From JBOFZL01 sp051655155 (lineage in GTDB: Bacteria; Bacillota; Clostridia; Peptostreptococcales; Filifactoraceae): 59,923 nt of DNA. The notes under the pieces were generated by a model that saw only the letters and a program-made list of their open reading frames with translations, was not told the DNA's origin and made no database searches. This document shows, in pieces, positions 19,230 to 28,452 of this stretch. Made by a program: the position numbers and the translations under genes. Location: assembly GCA_051655155.1 (NCBI GenBank), contig JBOFZL010000082.1, forward strand, positions 1 through 59,923. The letters are read 5' to 3'. Every line of letters begins with the position of its first letter. The stretch's first letter is position 1.

Positions 19230-19988
19230 CTATACACCTTTAATCAACTTATAACTTGTATTCTTTGTTTTTAAAACAACAGTAATACCATATTCATTAG
19301 TAATTTTTTGACTGATAATTCCATTAGGAATAACAGAACAACTAAATTCGTCCCCTTCACTACAATAAAATATTTCATTTAAGTTTTCTATATTTTTACT
19401 CTTATATACCTGTAAATTTATATTTCCAATACATAAATTTTCATAATACCTACAAATAATATCTTTATATTTATCTTCTTTAAATAAAAAATTAGAAGAA
19501 AATATACTTTTATATTCCGTATCTTCATGTAACTTTAAAAATAAAAAATCTAAAATATTATTAAAATTAATTATTGACTCAACTTTAGCTTTTTGTAACT
19601 TTACTAACTCATCTTTATCAATACTATCCGCTGAAAAATTAAATATATCTTCCTTTTCTATATGAATCCCCTTAATAATTTTGCAGAGAAGAAAGATATA
19701 ATATTTTTCTTCTGGCGTAATTTTTTTTCTTATGGAATAAAAAAGATTTATAGCTTCCTCATATGCATTATATTGATTTCTATTTCCATAAATTATGGGA
19801 TATAAAGCACTTATAATGCTAGGCTTTTGATTTTTTTCAAGAAATTTATAAAAGTACAACTCATCCTTTAATCGAATTTTATCAACGGTTAATTTATTTT
19901 TCTTATCGTCAAAACATAAGCTTCTAATAACTAATGTACTTATCAAAAAATTTCCTTGTTCTAGCATATTTCTAAATTTACTATCCAT
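19230..19988 (-). CDS. Protein of unknown function
   Basis: I do not recognise this 252-residue protein. It is lysine- and asparagine-rich, mostly helical by residue pattern in the first 170 residues, with a probable beta-rich end (SCSVIPNGIISQKITNEYGITVVLKTKN). There is no signal peptide or membrane helix. Its ATG overlaps the argS stop codon (TAATG arrangement), so it is translationally coupled to argS and belongs to the same transcript. Confidence 0.6.
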   Translation of the reverse strand: MDSKFRNMLEQGNFLISTLVIRSLCFDDKKNKLTVDKIRLKDELYFYKFLEKNQKPSIISALYPIIYGNRNQYNAYEEAINLFYSIRKKITPEEKYYIFLLCKIIKGIHIEKEDIFNFSADSIDKDELVKLQKAKVESIINFNNILDFLFLKLHEDTEYKSIFSSNFLFKEDKYKDIICRYYENLCIGNINLQVYKSKNIENLNEIFYCSEGDEFSCSVIPNGIISQKITNEYGITVVLKTKNTSYKLIKGV

Positions 19989-21688
19989 TACATTCTATTT
20001 GGTGCTTTGATACCAAGAATTGATAAACAGTTTTCAATACAGACTTTTGTAACATAAACAATATCCAAATAAGCCTTTTTATGCTTTTCTTCTCCATTTA
20101 AAATCTTGTTGTCGTGATAAAACTTGTTAAATGCTTGAGATAAATCAAGTGCAAATCTGGTTATATGATGTGGTTCATATTTCTCAGTAGCTCTTACTAA
20201 AATCTCTTCCAATAAATTTATGGTTCTAATAATGTTCATTGCATCAGAATTATCAGCTATAGGTTCATAACTATTGTTACTATGGATATCATATGAAGCT
20301 TTTTCCATAATAGAACAGCATCTAGCATAGGTATATTGCACATACGGACCTGTTTCTCCTTCAAAACTTAGCGTTCTTTCCCAAGAAAATGTATAATCTT
20401 TACTTCTTGTATTGGATAACTCTTGGAATATAATTGCACCAATACCTACTTTTTTTGCAACTTCGTCTATTTCAGGTAAATTTGGATTTTTTTCAATTAT
20501 AATTTCTTTAGTTTTCTCTATAGCCTTATTCAAAACATCTTCCAAAAATACTACCCTACCTGCACGCGTAGATAAAGTTCCCTCTTCTAAGGCTACTGTT
20601 CCAAATTGAACATGTACACAATCTTTTGCCCAATCATTTCCCATAAGCTCAATAACCTTTTTTAATTGTCTAAAATGTAACTCCTGCTGAGTCCCTACTA
20701 CATATATATTTTTATAAAAATCATAATGTTCTTTCCTATATACCGCTGCAGCAATATCTCTGGTTATATATAAACTAGAACCATCTTTTTTTGTAATAAG
20801 TGCAGGTGTCATTCCATACTGTTCTAAGTCAACAATCTTTGCTCCTTCAGAATCAGTCAAAATATTTTTTTTATTGAGAGTCTCGATTACCGATGGCATT
20901 TTGTCTGAATAAAAACTTTCTCCTGCAAAAGAATCGAAGTTAATATCTAACATTGAGTAAACTCTATTAAATTCTTCTAAAGAAATTTCTCTTATCCATG
21001 CCCATAAATCATACGCCTCTTTATCATCATTTTCAAGCTTTTTAAACCATTCTCTAGCTTGTTGCTCTAATTCTAAGTTAACTTCTGCCTCTTCATGAAA
21101 ACGAACATATAATTTTAATAACTCTTGGATAGGATTTTTTTCAATAACACTTCTATTCCCCCATAGCTTATACGCAACAATTAATTTCCCAAATTGAGTA
21201 CCATAATCACCAAGATGGTTTATAGAAGTTACATTATATCCCATAGCCCTATATAAGTTATCTAAACAATGTCCTATAACAGTTGTCCTTATATGTCCTA
21301 TATGAAAAGGTTTCGCTATATTAGGTGATGAATACTCAACTATTACATTTCTGCCTTCTCCGATATTAGTTGTTCCATACAACTCTTTTTTAAACTTAAC
21401 TTCTTCAACAATAAATTTAGTCCAAAAATACTTATTGATAAAAATATTAATGTATCCTCCAACTGCCTCAATCTTTTCAAAAATATTTTCATTAAAAAGT
21501 TTTGAAGCTAATTCAGAAGCGATTAAATTAGGTGATTTTTTATACTCCTTTGCCAATCTAAAACAAGGAAAAGCAAAATCTCCTAATTCATTATTTGGTG
21601 GAATTTCTAGAGATTTTTCTATCTCATCAACTTCAACTTCAGAAATAATTTTACTTATTTCTGACGATATTAGCTTTTTTAAATACAT
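19988..21688 (-). CDS. argS: Arginyl-tRNA synthetase
   Basis: The 566-residue class I synthetase charges tRNA-Arg. The HIGH-type motif is in SSPNIAKPFHIGHIRTTVIGH near residue 120. LSTRAGRVVFL replaces a canonical KMSKS, as is normal for ArgRS. The C terminus holds the DALR anticodon domain (YEPHHITRFALDLSQAFNKFYHDNKI) ending GIKAPNRM. AGGAGG precedes the ATG. It heads a tightly spaced four-gene string. Confidence 0.97.
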   Translation of the reverse strand: MYLKKLISSEISKIISEVEVDEIEKSLEIPPNNELGDFAFPCFRLAKEYKKSPNLIASELASKLFNENIFEKIEAVGGYINIFINKYFWTKFIVEEVKFKKELYGTTNIGEGRNVIVEYSSPNIAKPFHIGHIRTTVIGHCLDNLYRAMGYNVTSINHLGDYGTQFGKLIVAYKLWGNRSVIEKNPIQELLKLYVRFHEEAEVNLELEQQAREWFKKLENDDKEAYDLWAWIREISLEEFNRVYSMLDINFDSFAGESFYSDKMPSVIETLNKKNILTDSEGAKIVDLEQYGMTPALITKKDGSSLYITRDIAAAVYRKEHYDFYKNIYVVGTQQELHFRQLKKVIELMGNDWAKDCVHVQFGTVALEEGTLSTRAGRVVFLEDVLNKAIEKTKEIIIEKNPNLPEIDEVAKKVGIGAIIFQELSNTRSKDYTFSWERTLSFEGETGPYVQYTYARCCSIMEKASYDIHSNNSYEPIADNSDAMNIIRTINLLEEILVRATEKYEPHHITRFALDLSQAFNKFYHDNKILNGEEKHKKAYLDIVYVTKVCIENCLSILGIKAPNRM

Positions 21689-21698
21689 TATAAACCTC

Positions 21699-22382
21699 CT
21701 AATTTACTATATTTAACGTTTTAAACTTGTTCCATGGCTCAATATTTGGTGGAGATGCTTCAAATCGCATTTTTTCTTTTGTAGTTGGATGCTCAAACTC
21801 TATAAGTTTAGACCAAAGAGCTATCCCTTTTCTTGAAATAATACTAGAACCATACTTTCCATCTCCATAAATAGGATGCTTCCTTGATGAGAATTGAACC
21901 CTAATTTGATGTGGTCTTCCAGTCAAAAGCTCAATTTTACATAAGGATATATAATCTCTATGTTCTTGAAGTTCATACTTCAATATAGCCTCTTTGCTGT
22001 CATTTTTACCTTTAGAAACAACTGTAACGGTATTAGTACTTGAGTTTTTCAAAAGATAGTCTTTCATTGTACCACTCTCAGAGCTCATCTTGCCTTCTAC
22101 AACTGTCAAATATTCTTTAGCAAATTCTCTATCTCGAATTTGCTTAGAAAGTCGCGAAGCAGCCTTAGATGTCCTTGCAAAAACCATTACACCTCCTGCA
22201 ACTCTATCGAGTCTATGGACTAGCCCTATATATGCCTCTCCTGGTTTATTATACTTTACACGTATATATTCCTTGACCATGCTTAAAAGATCTAAATCTC
22301 CAGAACTATCCTCTTGGGTTGGAACATTAAAAGGCTTTAAAACTACTATTACATGATTATCCTCATAAATTATATCTAACAT
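21699..22382 (-). CDS. RluA-family RNA pseudouridine synthase
   Basis: The 227-residue protein has the RluA catalytic motif VHRLDRVAGGVMVFART, where the aspartate is the nucleophile, plus LLTGRPHQIRVQF and GDGKYGS. It converts uridine to pseudouridine in RNA, most likely rRNA or tRNA. There is no S4 domain. The start at 22382 has AAGGTGG 7 bases upstream and overlaps the end of the preceding methyltransferase gene by 7 bases, suggesting coupling. Confidence 0.88.
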   Translation of the reverse strand: MLDIIYEDNHVIVVLKPFNVPTQEDSSGDLDLLSMVKEYIRVKYNKPGEAYIGLVHRLDRVAGGVMVFARTSKAASRLSKQIRDREFAKEYLTVVEGKMSSESGTMKDYLLKNSSTNTVTVVSKGKNDSKEAILKYELQEHRDYISLCKIELLTGRPHQIRVQFSSRKHPIYGDGKYGSSIISRKGIALWSKLIEFEHPTTKEKMRFEASPPNIEPWNKFKTLNIVN

Positions 22383-23245
22383 GATTCCCACCTTCCAAAT
22401 ATACCACAAGGTAAAATTAGATTTTGATCTTCAATTGGAAGAGCTATTTCTCCTGAGGTAATCTTTCCATTTAAGTTTTTAAATCTTAATATCATCATAT
22501 TTCTTAAAGCAATGTTGCTGAATCCTGTTGTATAAGAATTAATCAAAATAAATAGAGGATTATCAGATATTATCCTTTTAGTTAATTCTAAAAGCTTAAA
22601 TAATTCTTCTTCAATCTTCCATATTTCTCCCTTTGGACCTCTTCCATAAGAAGGAGGATCCATTATTATAGCATCATATTTATTTCCTCTTCTAATTTCA
22701 CGTTCAATAAATTTAAAAACATCATCAACAATATATCTAATTTTATTATCTTCTAGACCACTTGACTTTGCGTTATCTTTCGCCCAAGAAACCATTCCTT
22801 TTGAGGCATCAACATGACAAACCTCAGCAGCCCCTGCTTTAGATGCTGCACAAGTTGCCCCACCTGTATATGCAAACAAGTTAAGAACTTTTATCGGCCG
22901 TTTTGCACTTATAATTTTTTCTTGAATCCAATCCCAATTAGCAGCTTGCTCAGGAAATAAACCTGTGTGCTTAAATCCTGTTGGTTTAATATTAAAAATT
23001 AAATCGCCATAAGAAATTTGCCATAAATCGGGTATATTTTTACCTAATTCCCATTTCCCTCCACCTTGGCTACTTCTATAGTAATGTCCATCATTACTCT
23101 TCCAAAACTTCGAACTATACTCTGTATTCCATATAGCTTGCGGATCAGGCCTTCTTAAAACAATGCTTCCCCATTTTTCAAGCTTTTCACCATTTCCTGC
23201 ATCTATTATTTTATAATCTTTCCATTTATCTGCTATTAATAACAA
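22376..23245 (-). CDS. Class I SAM-dependent RNA methyltransferase (RlmI/RlmK-like)
   Basis: The 289-residue protein has VLNLFAYTGGATCAASKAGA (SAM motif I), CHVDASKGMVSWAKDN and IIMDPPSYGRGPKGE, the DPPSYG catalytic signature of 23S rRNA methyltransferases related to RlmI and RlmK. Translation appears to begin at TTG (23245), with a stop codon close upstream in frame and AGGATG as ribosome site. It is paired with the RluA gene as an RNA-modification unit. Confidence 0.82.
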   Translation of the reverse strand: MLLIADKWKDYKIIDAGNGEKLEKWGSIVLRRPDPQAIWNTEYSSKFWKSNDGHYYRSSQGGGKWELGKNIPDLWQISYGDLIFNIKPTGFKHTGLFPEQAANWDWIQEKIISAKRPIKVLNLFAYTGGATCAASKAGAAEVCHVDASKGMVSWAKDNAKSSGLEDNKIRYIVDDVFKFIEREIRRGNKYDAIIMDPPSYGRGPKGEIWKIEEELFKLLELTKRIISDNPLFILINSYTTGFSNIALRNMMILRFKNLNGKITSGEIALPIEDQNLILPCGIFGRWESC

Positions 23246-23506
23246 TATTATTCACATCCTATAATCAAATATTCTTCATTATAGCATAAATATAACAAAA
23301 TTTATATATAACATTTTATAAATTACAATTCTAACAGGTAATAATATTATATTTTTATGGCAAAAATTCAATTTTTAAAATCTATGTATTAGATTATTTT
23401 TAATTTTTATAAAATATTTTAATATTAGATTATTTCATGTCTATTTACACTGAGTGTTAATTATGTTAAATTTTATAATAGATTATGTATATTAAAGGAG
23501 AAGAAA

Positions 23507-24322
23507 ATGTATTTATCAGACTACCATACCCACAGTTCATTTTCTATAGATTCAAAAACATCCATGGAAGATATGATTAAATCAGGAATTGAAAAAGGTT
23601 TAAATGAATACTGTATAACTGACCATTTAGATACTTTTGATTCCAAATCTCAGTTAAAAGAACTATTTCCTATTGATAGCTACTATTCTGAGTTTATGCG
23701 TTTAAAGAATAAATATAAAGATGCTATAAATTTAAAGTTAGGTATTGAATTTGGTTTGGAACCATCTATAAAAAATGAATTTATTGAATTTTCTAAAGCT
23801 CTCCCTTTTGATTTTATTATTGGTTCTACTCATAATGTAGATTTTAAAGACTTAGTTTCTGGAGTCGATTTTTTCAACAAATATACTCAACATGATTATT
23901 ATGAAATGTATTTAGAACGTCTTTATATGGCTGCCTCTATGTATGAATGTTTTGATGTTATGGGACACTTTGACTACGTTGTACGTTATGTTCCTTATAA
24001 AGATAAGCTAATCCAATATTCTATTCATAGCAAATCTATTGATAAAGTTTTAAAAAAATTGATTGAAAATAATCGTGGTATTGAAATTAATACTGCTGGA
24101 CTTAGATACAAACTTTCTTTTTGTCATCCTCATATTGATATACTTAAAAGATATAAGGAGTTAGGTGGAGAAATTTTGACTATAGGTTCTGATTGTCATC
24201 GTCCTGAATCTGTTGCTGAATTCCATAATGAAGGCATATCACTCGCCTTAGAAACAGGCTTCAAATATTATACAAGATTCGAAAAAAGAGAACCAATATT
24301 TGAAAACTTAAAAATCTTTTAG
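23507..24322 (+). CDS. hisJ: Histidinol-phosphatase, PHP family
   Basis: The 271-residue metal-dependent phosphatase has the PHP motifs in order: DYHTHSSFSID, CITDHLD, LGIEFGLE, IGSTHNVDF, DVMGHFDYV and ILTIGSDCHRPESV. It removes phosphate from histidinol phosphate in histidine synthesis. AAAGGAG lies 7 bases before the ATG. No other his genes are near. Related PHP phosphatases cannot be excluded. Confidence 0.85.
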   Translation: MYLSDYHTHSSFSIDSKTSMEDMIKSGIEKGLNEYCITDHLDTFDSKSQLKELFPIDSYYSEFMRLKNKYKDAINLKLGIEFGLEPSIKNEFIEFSKALPFDFIIGSTHNVDFKDLVSGVDFFNKYTQHDYYEMYLERLYMAASMYECFDVMGHFDYVVRYVPYKDKLIQYSIHSKSIDKVLKKLIENNRGIEINTAGLRYKLSFCHPHIDILKRYKELGGEILTIGSDCHRPESVAEFHNEGISLALETGFKYYTRFEKREPIFENLKIF

Positions 24323-24332
24323 AATTTTCGTA

Positions 24333-24378
24333 AATGATACAAATTATCATTGACAGAACTATAATCATAATTTATAAT
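24333..24378 (+). promoter_or_regulatory. Consensus promoter overlapped by a Fur-box-like palindrome
   Basis: TTGACA (24350-24355) and TATAAT (24373-24378) are separated by exactly 17 bases, a perfect sigma-A promoter on the plus strand. The palindrome AATGATA-CAAAT-TATCATT (24333-24351) overlaps the -35 element and agrees with the Fur consensus TGATAATnATTATCA at 12 of 14 defined positions. No protein gene follows before the terminator at 24511. Confidence 0.65.
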
Positions 24379-24384
24379 TAATTC

Positions 24385-24557
24385 GTAAGTAAAATTAATT
24401 ACAAATTATGATAGTGTATTTATTCTTTTAATATTGAATCATCCGGCATAACTGATTTAATATTCCTCTGATCAGTATTAATTTGGTCAGCTATATTCTT
24501 AAAATCATTTTAAAATCGAAAAAAAAACAGTCTAAGGACTGTTTTTTTTCGATTTTA
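24385..24557 (+). ncRNA. Candidate Fur-regulated small RNA
   Basis: Transcription from the promoter at 24350-24378 would start near 24385 and stop at the terminator ending at 24557, giving an RNA of about 170 bases. There is no ORF with a ribosome site; the longest ATG frame is seven codons. An internal hairpin is possible between CTGATTTAATA and TATTAATTTGGTCAG near 24452-24491. Small RNAs under Fur, such as FsrA in Bacillus, have this layout. I see no sequence match to a known family. Confidence 0.5.
24511..24557. terminator. Strong bidirectional terminator
   Basis: A long hairpin with arms ATCG-A-tract-CAGTC and GACTG-T-tract-CGAT, and a 4-base loop TAAG. It has runs of U on either strand and serves both the candidate RNA (plus) and the membrane protein gene (minus). 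Confidence 0.85.
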
Positions 24558-24576
24558 AATAGCTAGAAATATGTTA

Positions 24577-25485
24577 TTAAAGCTCTGTCTCACAACCTCT
24601 TAAATTTACAGAAGTTATAATCCAAACCACCCCCAAGAGCCATCCTGATATTAAAAAACTAACTCTACCAAAATATATTATATTTCCTAATATAAACAAA
24701 AAAGTTATAATCCAAATTAACGTAAACTTTCTATAATCGTTTGTATCTCTTAATGATGTTTTATAATATAATGACAAAATACTTTTATCAACTAACTCTC
24801 CTAATAAAAATAGTAAACATATTCCTAAAGTTAAAAATATAGCTGATATTGAGTTTATCCAATACGGACTAATGAATCTCATACCGCTTAGAAAAATAAA
24901 AAAACTCGCTATCCCTAAATTTAGAAGATTTTTCTGTTTTTTTAATGATTTGTATCCTAAAATAATTATTGCAAGTAAAGTTGATATAGTTAATACAAAA
25001 GTAAATTTTCTATTGTAACTAGATATAAAGAATATATATGGTAATAAGACTAATAAAAATCCAAATTTATCAGTTTTTTCTTTAATCTTAATAATTTCAC
25101 CTTTAGGTTCTGCAACATTTAATCCACCAAACTCTAACCAATTATCTTTATCGTCATTAATATCATTATAAAAAATAAATCCATTTGTATTATTAGAAAA
25201 ATCAACCTTCCTTTCTTCGTATCCATTTTCATCAACAAATAAAATTTTATCACAAGATTGAAACTCAGGTAAATATTCATCAATTCCATGTGGATCATTA
25301 CTATTAATATTTTCATTCCCGTTTAAACGCAATCTAAAAAACTCTTGAACATCTTCATTTACATAACTTAATTTTATTAAATCTCCTTTTTTTATAGCTA
25401 AGTTAATATACTCATTAAGCTTTTCTCTATTCTTATCCTCTGATTCTTTATCCAAAGAACTCAAGATCCATATTCTTTCTGACAT
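24577..25485 (-). CDS. Membrane protein of unknown function
   Basis: The 302-residue protein has an acidic soluble N-terminal half (residues 1-140) and then about six hydrophobic segments, e.g. FGFLLVLLPYIFFIS, FTFVLTISTLLAIIIL and LIWIITFLFILGNIIYF. There is no signal peptide and no recognised domain. AAAGGAG precedes the ATG. It is a single-gene unit between the candidate small RNA and the amino-acid symporter. Confidence 0.6.
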   Translation of the reverse strand: MSERIWILSSLDKESEDKNREKLNEYINLAIKKGDLIKLSYVNEDVQEFFRLRLNGNENINSNDPHGIDEYLPEFQSCDKILFVDENGYEERKVDFSNNTNGFIFYNDINDDKDNWLEFGGLNVAEPKGEIIKIKEKTDKFGFLLVLLPYIFFISSYNRKFTFVLTISTLLAIIILGYKSLKKQKNLLNLGIASFFIFLSGMRFISPYWINSISAIFLTLGICLLFLLGELVDKSILSLYYKTSLRDTNDYRKFTLIWIITFLFILGNIIYFGRVSFLISGWLLGVVWIITSVNLRGCETEL

Positions 25486-25589
25486 AAAACACTCCTTTCA
25501 TTTTATTTATTATACATCTATTATATAATTTTTTTGTATAAAAAGTATAAAAAATATTTTAAAAAACTATTCCCAATTTTCTGTAAATT

Positions 25590-25598
25590 TGCTATAAT
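25590..25598 (+). promoter_or_regulatory. Extended -10 promoter of the alanine/glycine symporter
   Basis: TGCTATAAT is an extended -10 element (TG-n-TATAAT) about 60 bases upstream of the symporter start. No convincing -35 was seen. No glycine riboswitch motif is present in the leader. Confidence 0.45.
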
Positions 25599-25655
25599 TA
25601 TTTAAAGGAGAACGCTTTCTTGAAATGAGTTATATCTATTAGAGGAGGCGATATT

Positions 25656-27044
25656 ATGTTAGAAGTAGTACATGCTTTTATTTTGAAACTTAATGCAATC
25701 GTTTGGGGTCCGCCAATGCTTATATTATTATTTGGTACCCATTTATTTCTTACATTTAGGTTGAAATTTATTCAACGCTATGTGTTTAAAGCTATCAAAC
25801 TTTCCGTAACAAAAGATCCTGATGCTTCAGGTGATATTAGTCAATTTGGTGCTTTAGCTACTGCTTTAGCTGCTACAATAGGAACAGGAAATATAGTTGG
25901 AGTAGCGACTGCTGTTGCAACTGGAGGTCCAGGAGCTGTTCTTTGGACTTGGTTAACAGGTTTATTTGGTATTGCTACTAAGTATGCTGAAGGTTTACTA
26001 GCAGTTAAATATAGAGTTAAAACATCCGATGGAACTATGTTAGGTGGACCTATGTATGCCTTAGAAAGAGGTCTAGGTAAAAAATGGCTTGGAATTTTAT
26101 TTGCTGTTCTTACAGTAGTAGCCTCTTTTGGTATAGGTAATATGACTCAGGGTAATTCTATAGCTTCAATGGTTCAGGCAAACTTCAACGTTTCACCAGT
26201 AATAAGTGGTATAGTTATAACTATTGTGGCTGCTATCGTTATTTTAGGTGGAGTTAAGTCAATATCTAGAGTGTGTGAAGCACTGGTTCCTTTTATGGCA
26301 TTATTTTATGTTGCAGGATGTTTAATTATACTTTTCATAAATGCATCTTTTATAGGAGAAGCTTTTCTTCTAATTATATCATCAGCGTTTACAGCTAAAG
26401 CTGCTGCTGGTGGATTTGTAGGTTCAACTATAATGCTTGCTATGAGATATGGTATAGCTAGAGGTCTTTTCTCAAATGAATCAGGGCTAGGTTCTGCACC
26501 TATAGCTGCAGCTGCAGCTATTACTAGAAATCCTGTTAGACAAGCTCTTGTTTCTATGACAGGTGTATTCTGGGATACAATTGTTGTTTGTGCAATTACA
26601 GGTCTTGTACTTGTAACTAGCATACTTAAGTATCCTACAGAATTAGGGGGATTATCTGGAGCAGCACTTACTTCTTCTGCATTCGCAGAGATACCTACAA
26701 TCGGACCAATAGTACTTACAATCGGTCTTATAACATTTGCATTTTCAACTATTCTTGGTTGGTCATATTATGGAGAAAAAGCATTTGAATACCTTGCAGG
26801 AAAATCTTTAGCAAAAATTTACAGATTTGTTTATGTAATAGTTATATTTTTTGGTTGTACCACAAAAAATGAATTTGTTTGGGATTTATCTGATACTTTC
26901 AATGCCCTTATGGCAATCCCTAACTTAATATCATTATTACTTCTTAGCGGTATTATTGTTTCAGAAACTAAGAAATATCTGTGGGATGATCAATTAGATT
27001 TAAGTGATAATTCAGAAATACCGGTAATAGGTGTTAAAAATTAA
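25656..27044 (+). CDS. Alanine/glycine:cation symporter (AgcS/AlsT family)
   Basis: The 462-residue transporter has about ten membrane helices and the family motifs GALATALAATIGTGNIVGVATAVATGGPGA, a tryptophan-rich loop LFGIATKYAEGLLAVKYR, and GLFSNESGLGSAPIAAAAA. The family imports alanine or glycine with sodium or protons. GAGGAGG precedes the ATG. A strong terminator follows 20 bases after the stop codon, so it is monocistronic. Confidence 0.93.
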   Translation: MLEVVHAFILKLNAIVWGPPMLILLFGTHLFLTFRLKFIQRYVFKAIKLSVTKDPDASGDISQFGALATALAATIGTGNIVGVATAVATGGPGAVLWTWLTGLFGIATKYAEGLLAVKYRVKTSDGTMLGGPMYALERGLGKKWLGILFAVLTVVASFGIGNMTQGNSIASMVQANFNVSPVISGIVITIVAAIVILGGVKSISRVCEALVPFMALFYVAGCLIILFINASFIGEAFLLIISSAFTAKAAAGGFVGSTIMLAMRYGIARGLFSNESGLGSAPIAAAAAITRNPVRQALVSMTGVFWDTIVVCAITGLVLVTSILKYPTELGGLSGAALTSSAFAEIPTIGPIVLTIGLITFAFSTILGWSYYGEKAFEYLAGKSLAKIYRFVYVIVIFFGCTTKNEFVWDLSDTFNALMAIPNLISLLLLSGIIVSETKKYLWDDQLDLSDNSEIPVIGVKN

Positions 27045-27065
27045 TTAACTATGCGTTCTCCTAAC

Positions 27066-27104
27066 AAAAAAACCTCTCGCCAAAATTCTGGTGAGAGGTT
27101 TTTT
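27066..27104. terminator. Terminator between the symporter and rpoD
   Basis: CCTCTCGCCA (27073-27082) and TGGTGAGAGG (27089-27098) form a 10-bp stem flanked by A and T runs, giving U-tracts in both directions between the convergent genes. Confidence 0.85.
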
Positions 27105-27154
27105 ATTGTGACAGCGAAAATATTAAAGCACTTTAAACTTTCAAATATATAATT

Positions 27155-28435
27155 TTATTCTAAATAATCTTTTAATTTTTTACTTCTACTAGGATGTTTT
27201 AATTTACGTAAAGCTTTAGCTTCAATTTGTCTAATTCTTTCTCTTGTTACATCAAACTCTTTTCCAACTTCTTCTAATGTTCTTAGCCTGCCATCTGAAA
27301 GTCCAAATCTTAGTTTAAGAACCTTTTGCTCTCTTTCATTCAAAGTTTTTAGAACCTCTTCAAGTTGCTCTTTTAAAAGTGAATATGCTGCGGCCTCAGA
27401 CGGCGATAATGCATCTTCATCTGGTATAAAATCACCTAAATGACTATCTTCTTCCTCTCCTATAGGAGTTTCTAAAGAAACAGGTTCTTGTGATATTTTT
27501 TGAATTTCACGAACTTTCTCTACACTCATTTCCATAATTTCAGCAATCTCTTCTGGTCTTGGATCTCTCCCGAGATCTTGTAATAATTGCCTCGATATTC
27601 TTATCAACTTATTAATAGTTTCAACCATATGAACCGGTATTCTTATTGTACGTGCTTGGTCTGCAATAGCTCTTGTAATAGCCTGTCTTATCCACCAAGT
27701 TGCATAAGTTGAAAACTTAAAACCTTTACTATAGTCAAATTTATCTACAGCTTTCATTAACCCTAAGTTTCCTTCTTGGATTAAATCTAAAAATAACATG
27801 CCTCTCCCTACATATCTTTTTGCTATAGAAACCACCAATCTTAAATTAGCTTCAACCAACTTCTTCTTTGCATACTCATCTCCTTCTTCCATTTTTAAAG
27901 CTAATTCAATTTCCTCTTCAGCCGATAACAAGGGAATCTTACCAATTTCCTTAAGATACATTCTGACTGGGTCATCAATACTTATCCCTTTAGGAACTGT
28001 TAAATCAATTTCTTCTAAAACAATTTCTTCAGGTGGCTCATCACCTTTCTCTAAATCAACTTCAAATAAATCCAAAGATATATCCCTTATATTCTCTTCT
28101 ACAACTTCAATACCCAGTTGAGCAAAAGTTTCATAGGTATTCTCCATAGCATCTTTATCCATTTCAAAAATAGAAAGTGCCTCTGCAACCTCTGAAAAAG
28201 TAAGACTTCCCTGATCTTTCCCTTTATCGATTAGCATTTTTAGAGTTTTAATTTCCTCTTCTTTTTTTTCATCAGAATTTAATTCTACTTTGTTTTTAGA
28301 TTCTAAAACATCATCCTTGCTCTTTGTCTTTTTAATTTCACCTTTTTCTTTTTTAATTACATCTGACTCATTTAAGACTACTTTCTCATCCACAATAAAT
28401 TCTCCCTTTTCCAAATTATTTATTTTATTCCTCAC
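27155..28435 (-). CDS. rpoD: Principal RNA polymerase sigma factor (sigma-70/sigma-A)
   Basis: The 426-residue protein has an acidic, lysine/glutamate-rich N terminus (region 1), region 1.2 at DDPVRMYLKEIGKIPLL, region 2 with GNLGLMKAVDKFDYSKGFKFSTYATWWIRQAITRAI (-10 recognition), region 3, and region 4.2 VTRERIRQIEAKALRKLKHPSRSKKLKDYLE (-35 recognition). It starts at GTG, 17 bases after the dnaG stop codon. The dnaG-rpoD pairing is the classic macromolecular synthesis operon. Confidence 0.97.
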   Translation of the reverse strand: MRNKINNLEKGEFIVDEKVVLNESDVIKKEKGEIKKTKSKDDVLESKNKVELNSDEKKEEEIKTLKMLIDKGKDQGSLTFSEVAEALSIFEMDKDAMENTYETFAQLGIEVVEENIRDISLDLFEVDLEKGDEPPEEIVLEEIDLTVPKGISIDDPVRMYLKEIGKIPLLSAEEEIELALKMEEGDEYAKKKLVEANLRLVVSIAKRYVGRGMLFLDLIQEGNLGLMKAVDKFDYSKGFKFSTYATWWIRQAITRAIADQARTIRIPVHMVETINKLIRISRQLLQDLGRDPRPEEIAEIMEMSVEKVREIQKISQEPVSLETPIGEEEDSHLGDFIPDEDALSPSEAAAYSLLKEQLEEVLKTLNEREQKVLKLRFGLSDGRLRTLEEVGKEFDVTRERIRQIEAKALRKLKHPSRSKKLKDYLE

Positions 28436-28452
28436 TAAAGACCACCCCTTAC

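Noticed and set aside
21689..21698. T-box leader for argS
   Set aside because: The gap upstream of argS is only 10 bases and no T-box sequence was seen.
25500..25655. Glycine riboswitch ahead of the amino-acid symporter
   Set aside because: None of the conserved glycine aptamer motifs is present in the short leader.
26306..26623. 105-codon minus-strand frame inside the symporter gene
   Set aside because: It is a shadow frame; the plus strand carries all family motifs.
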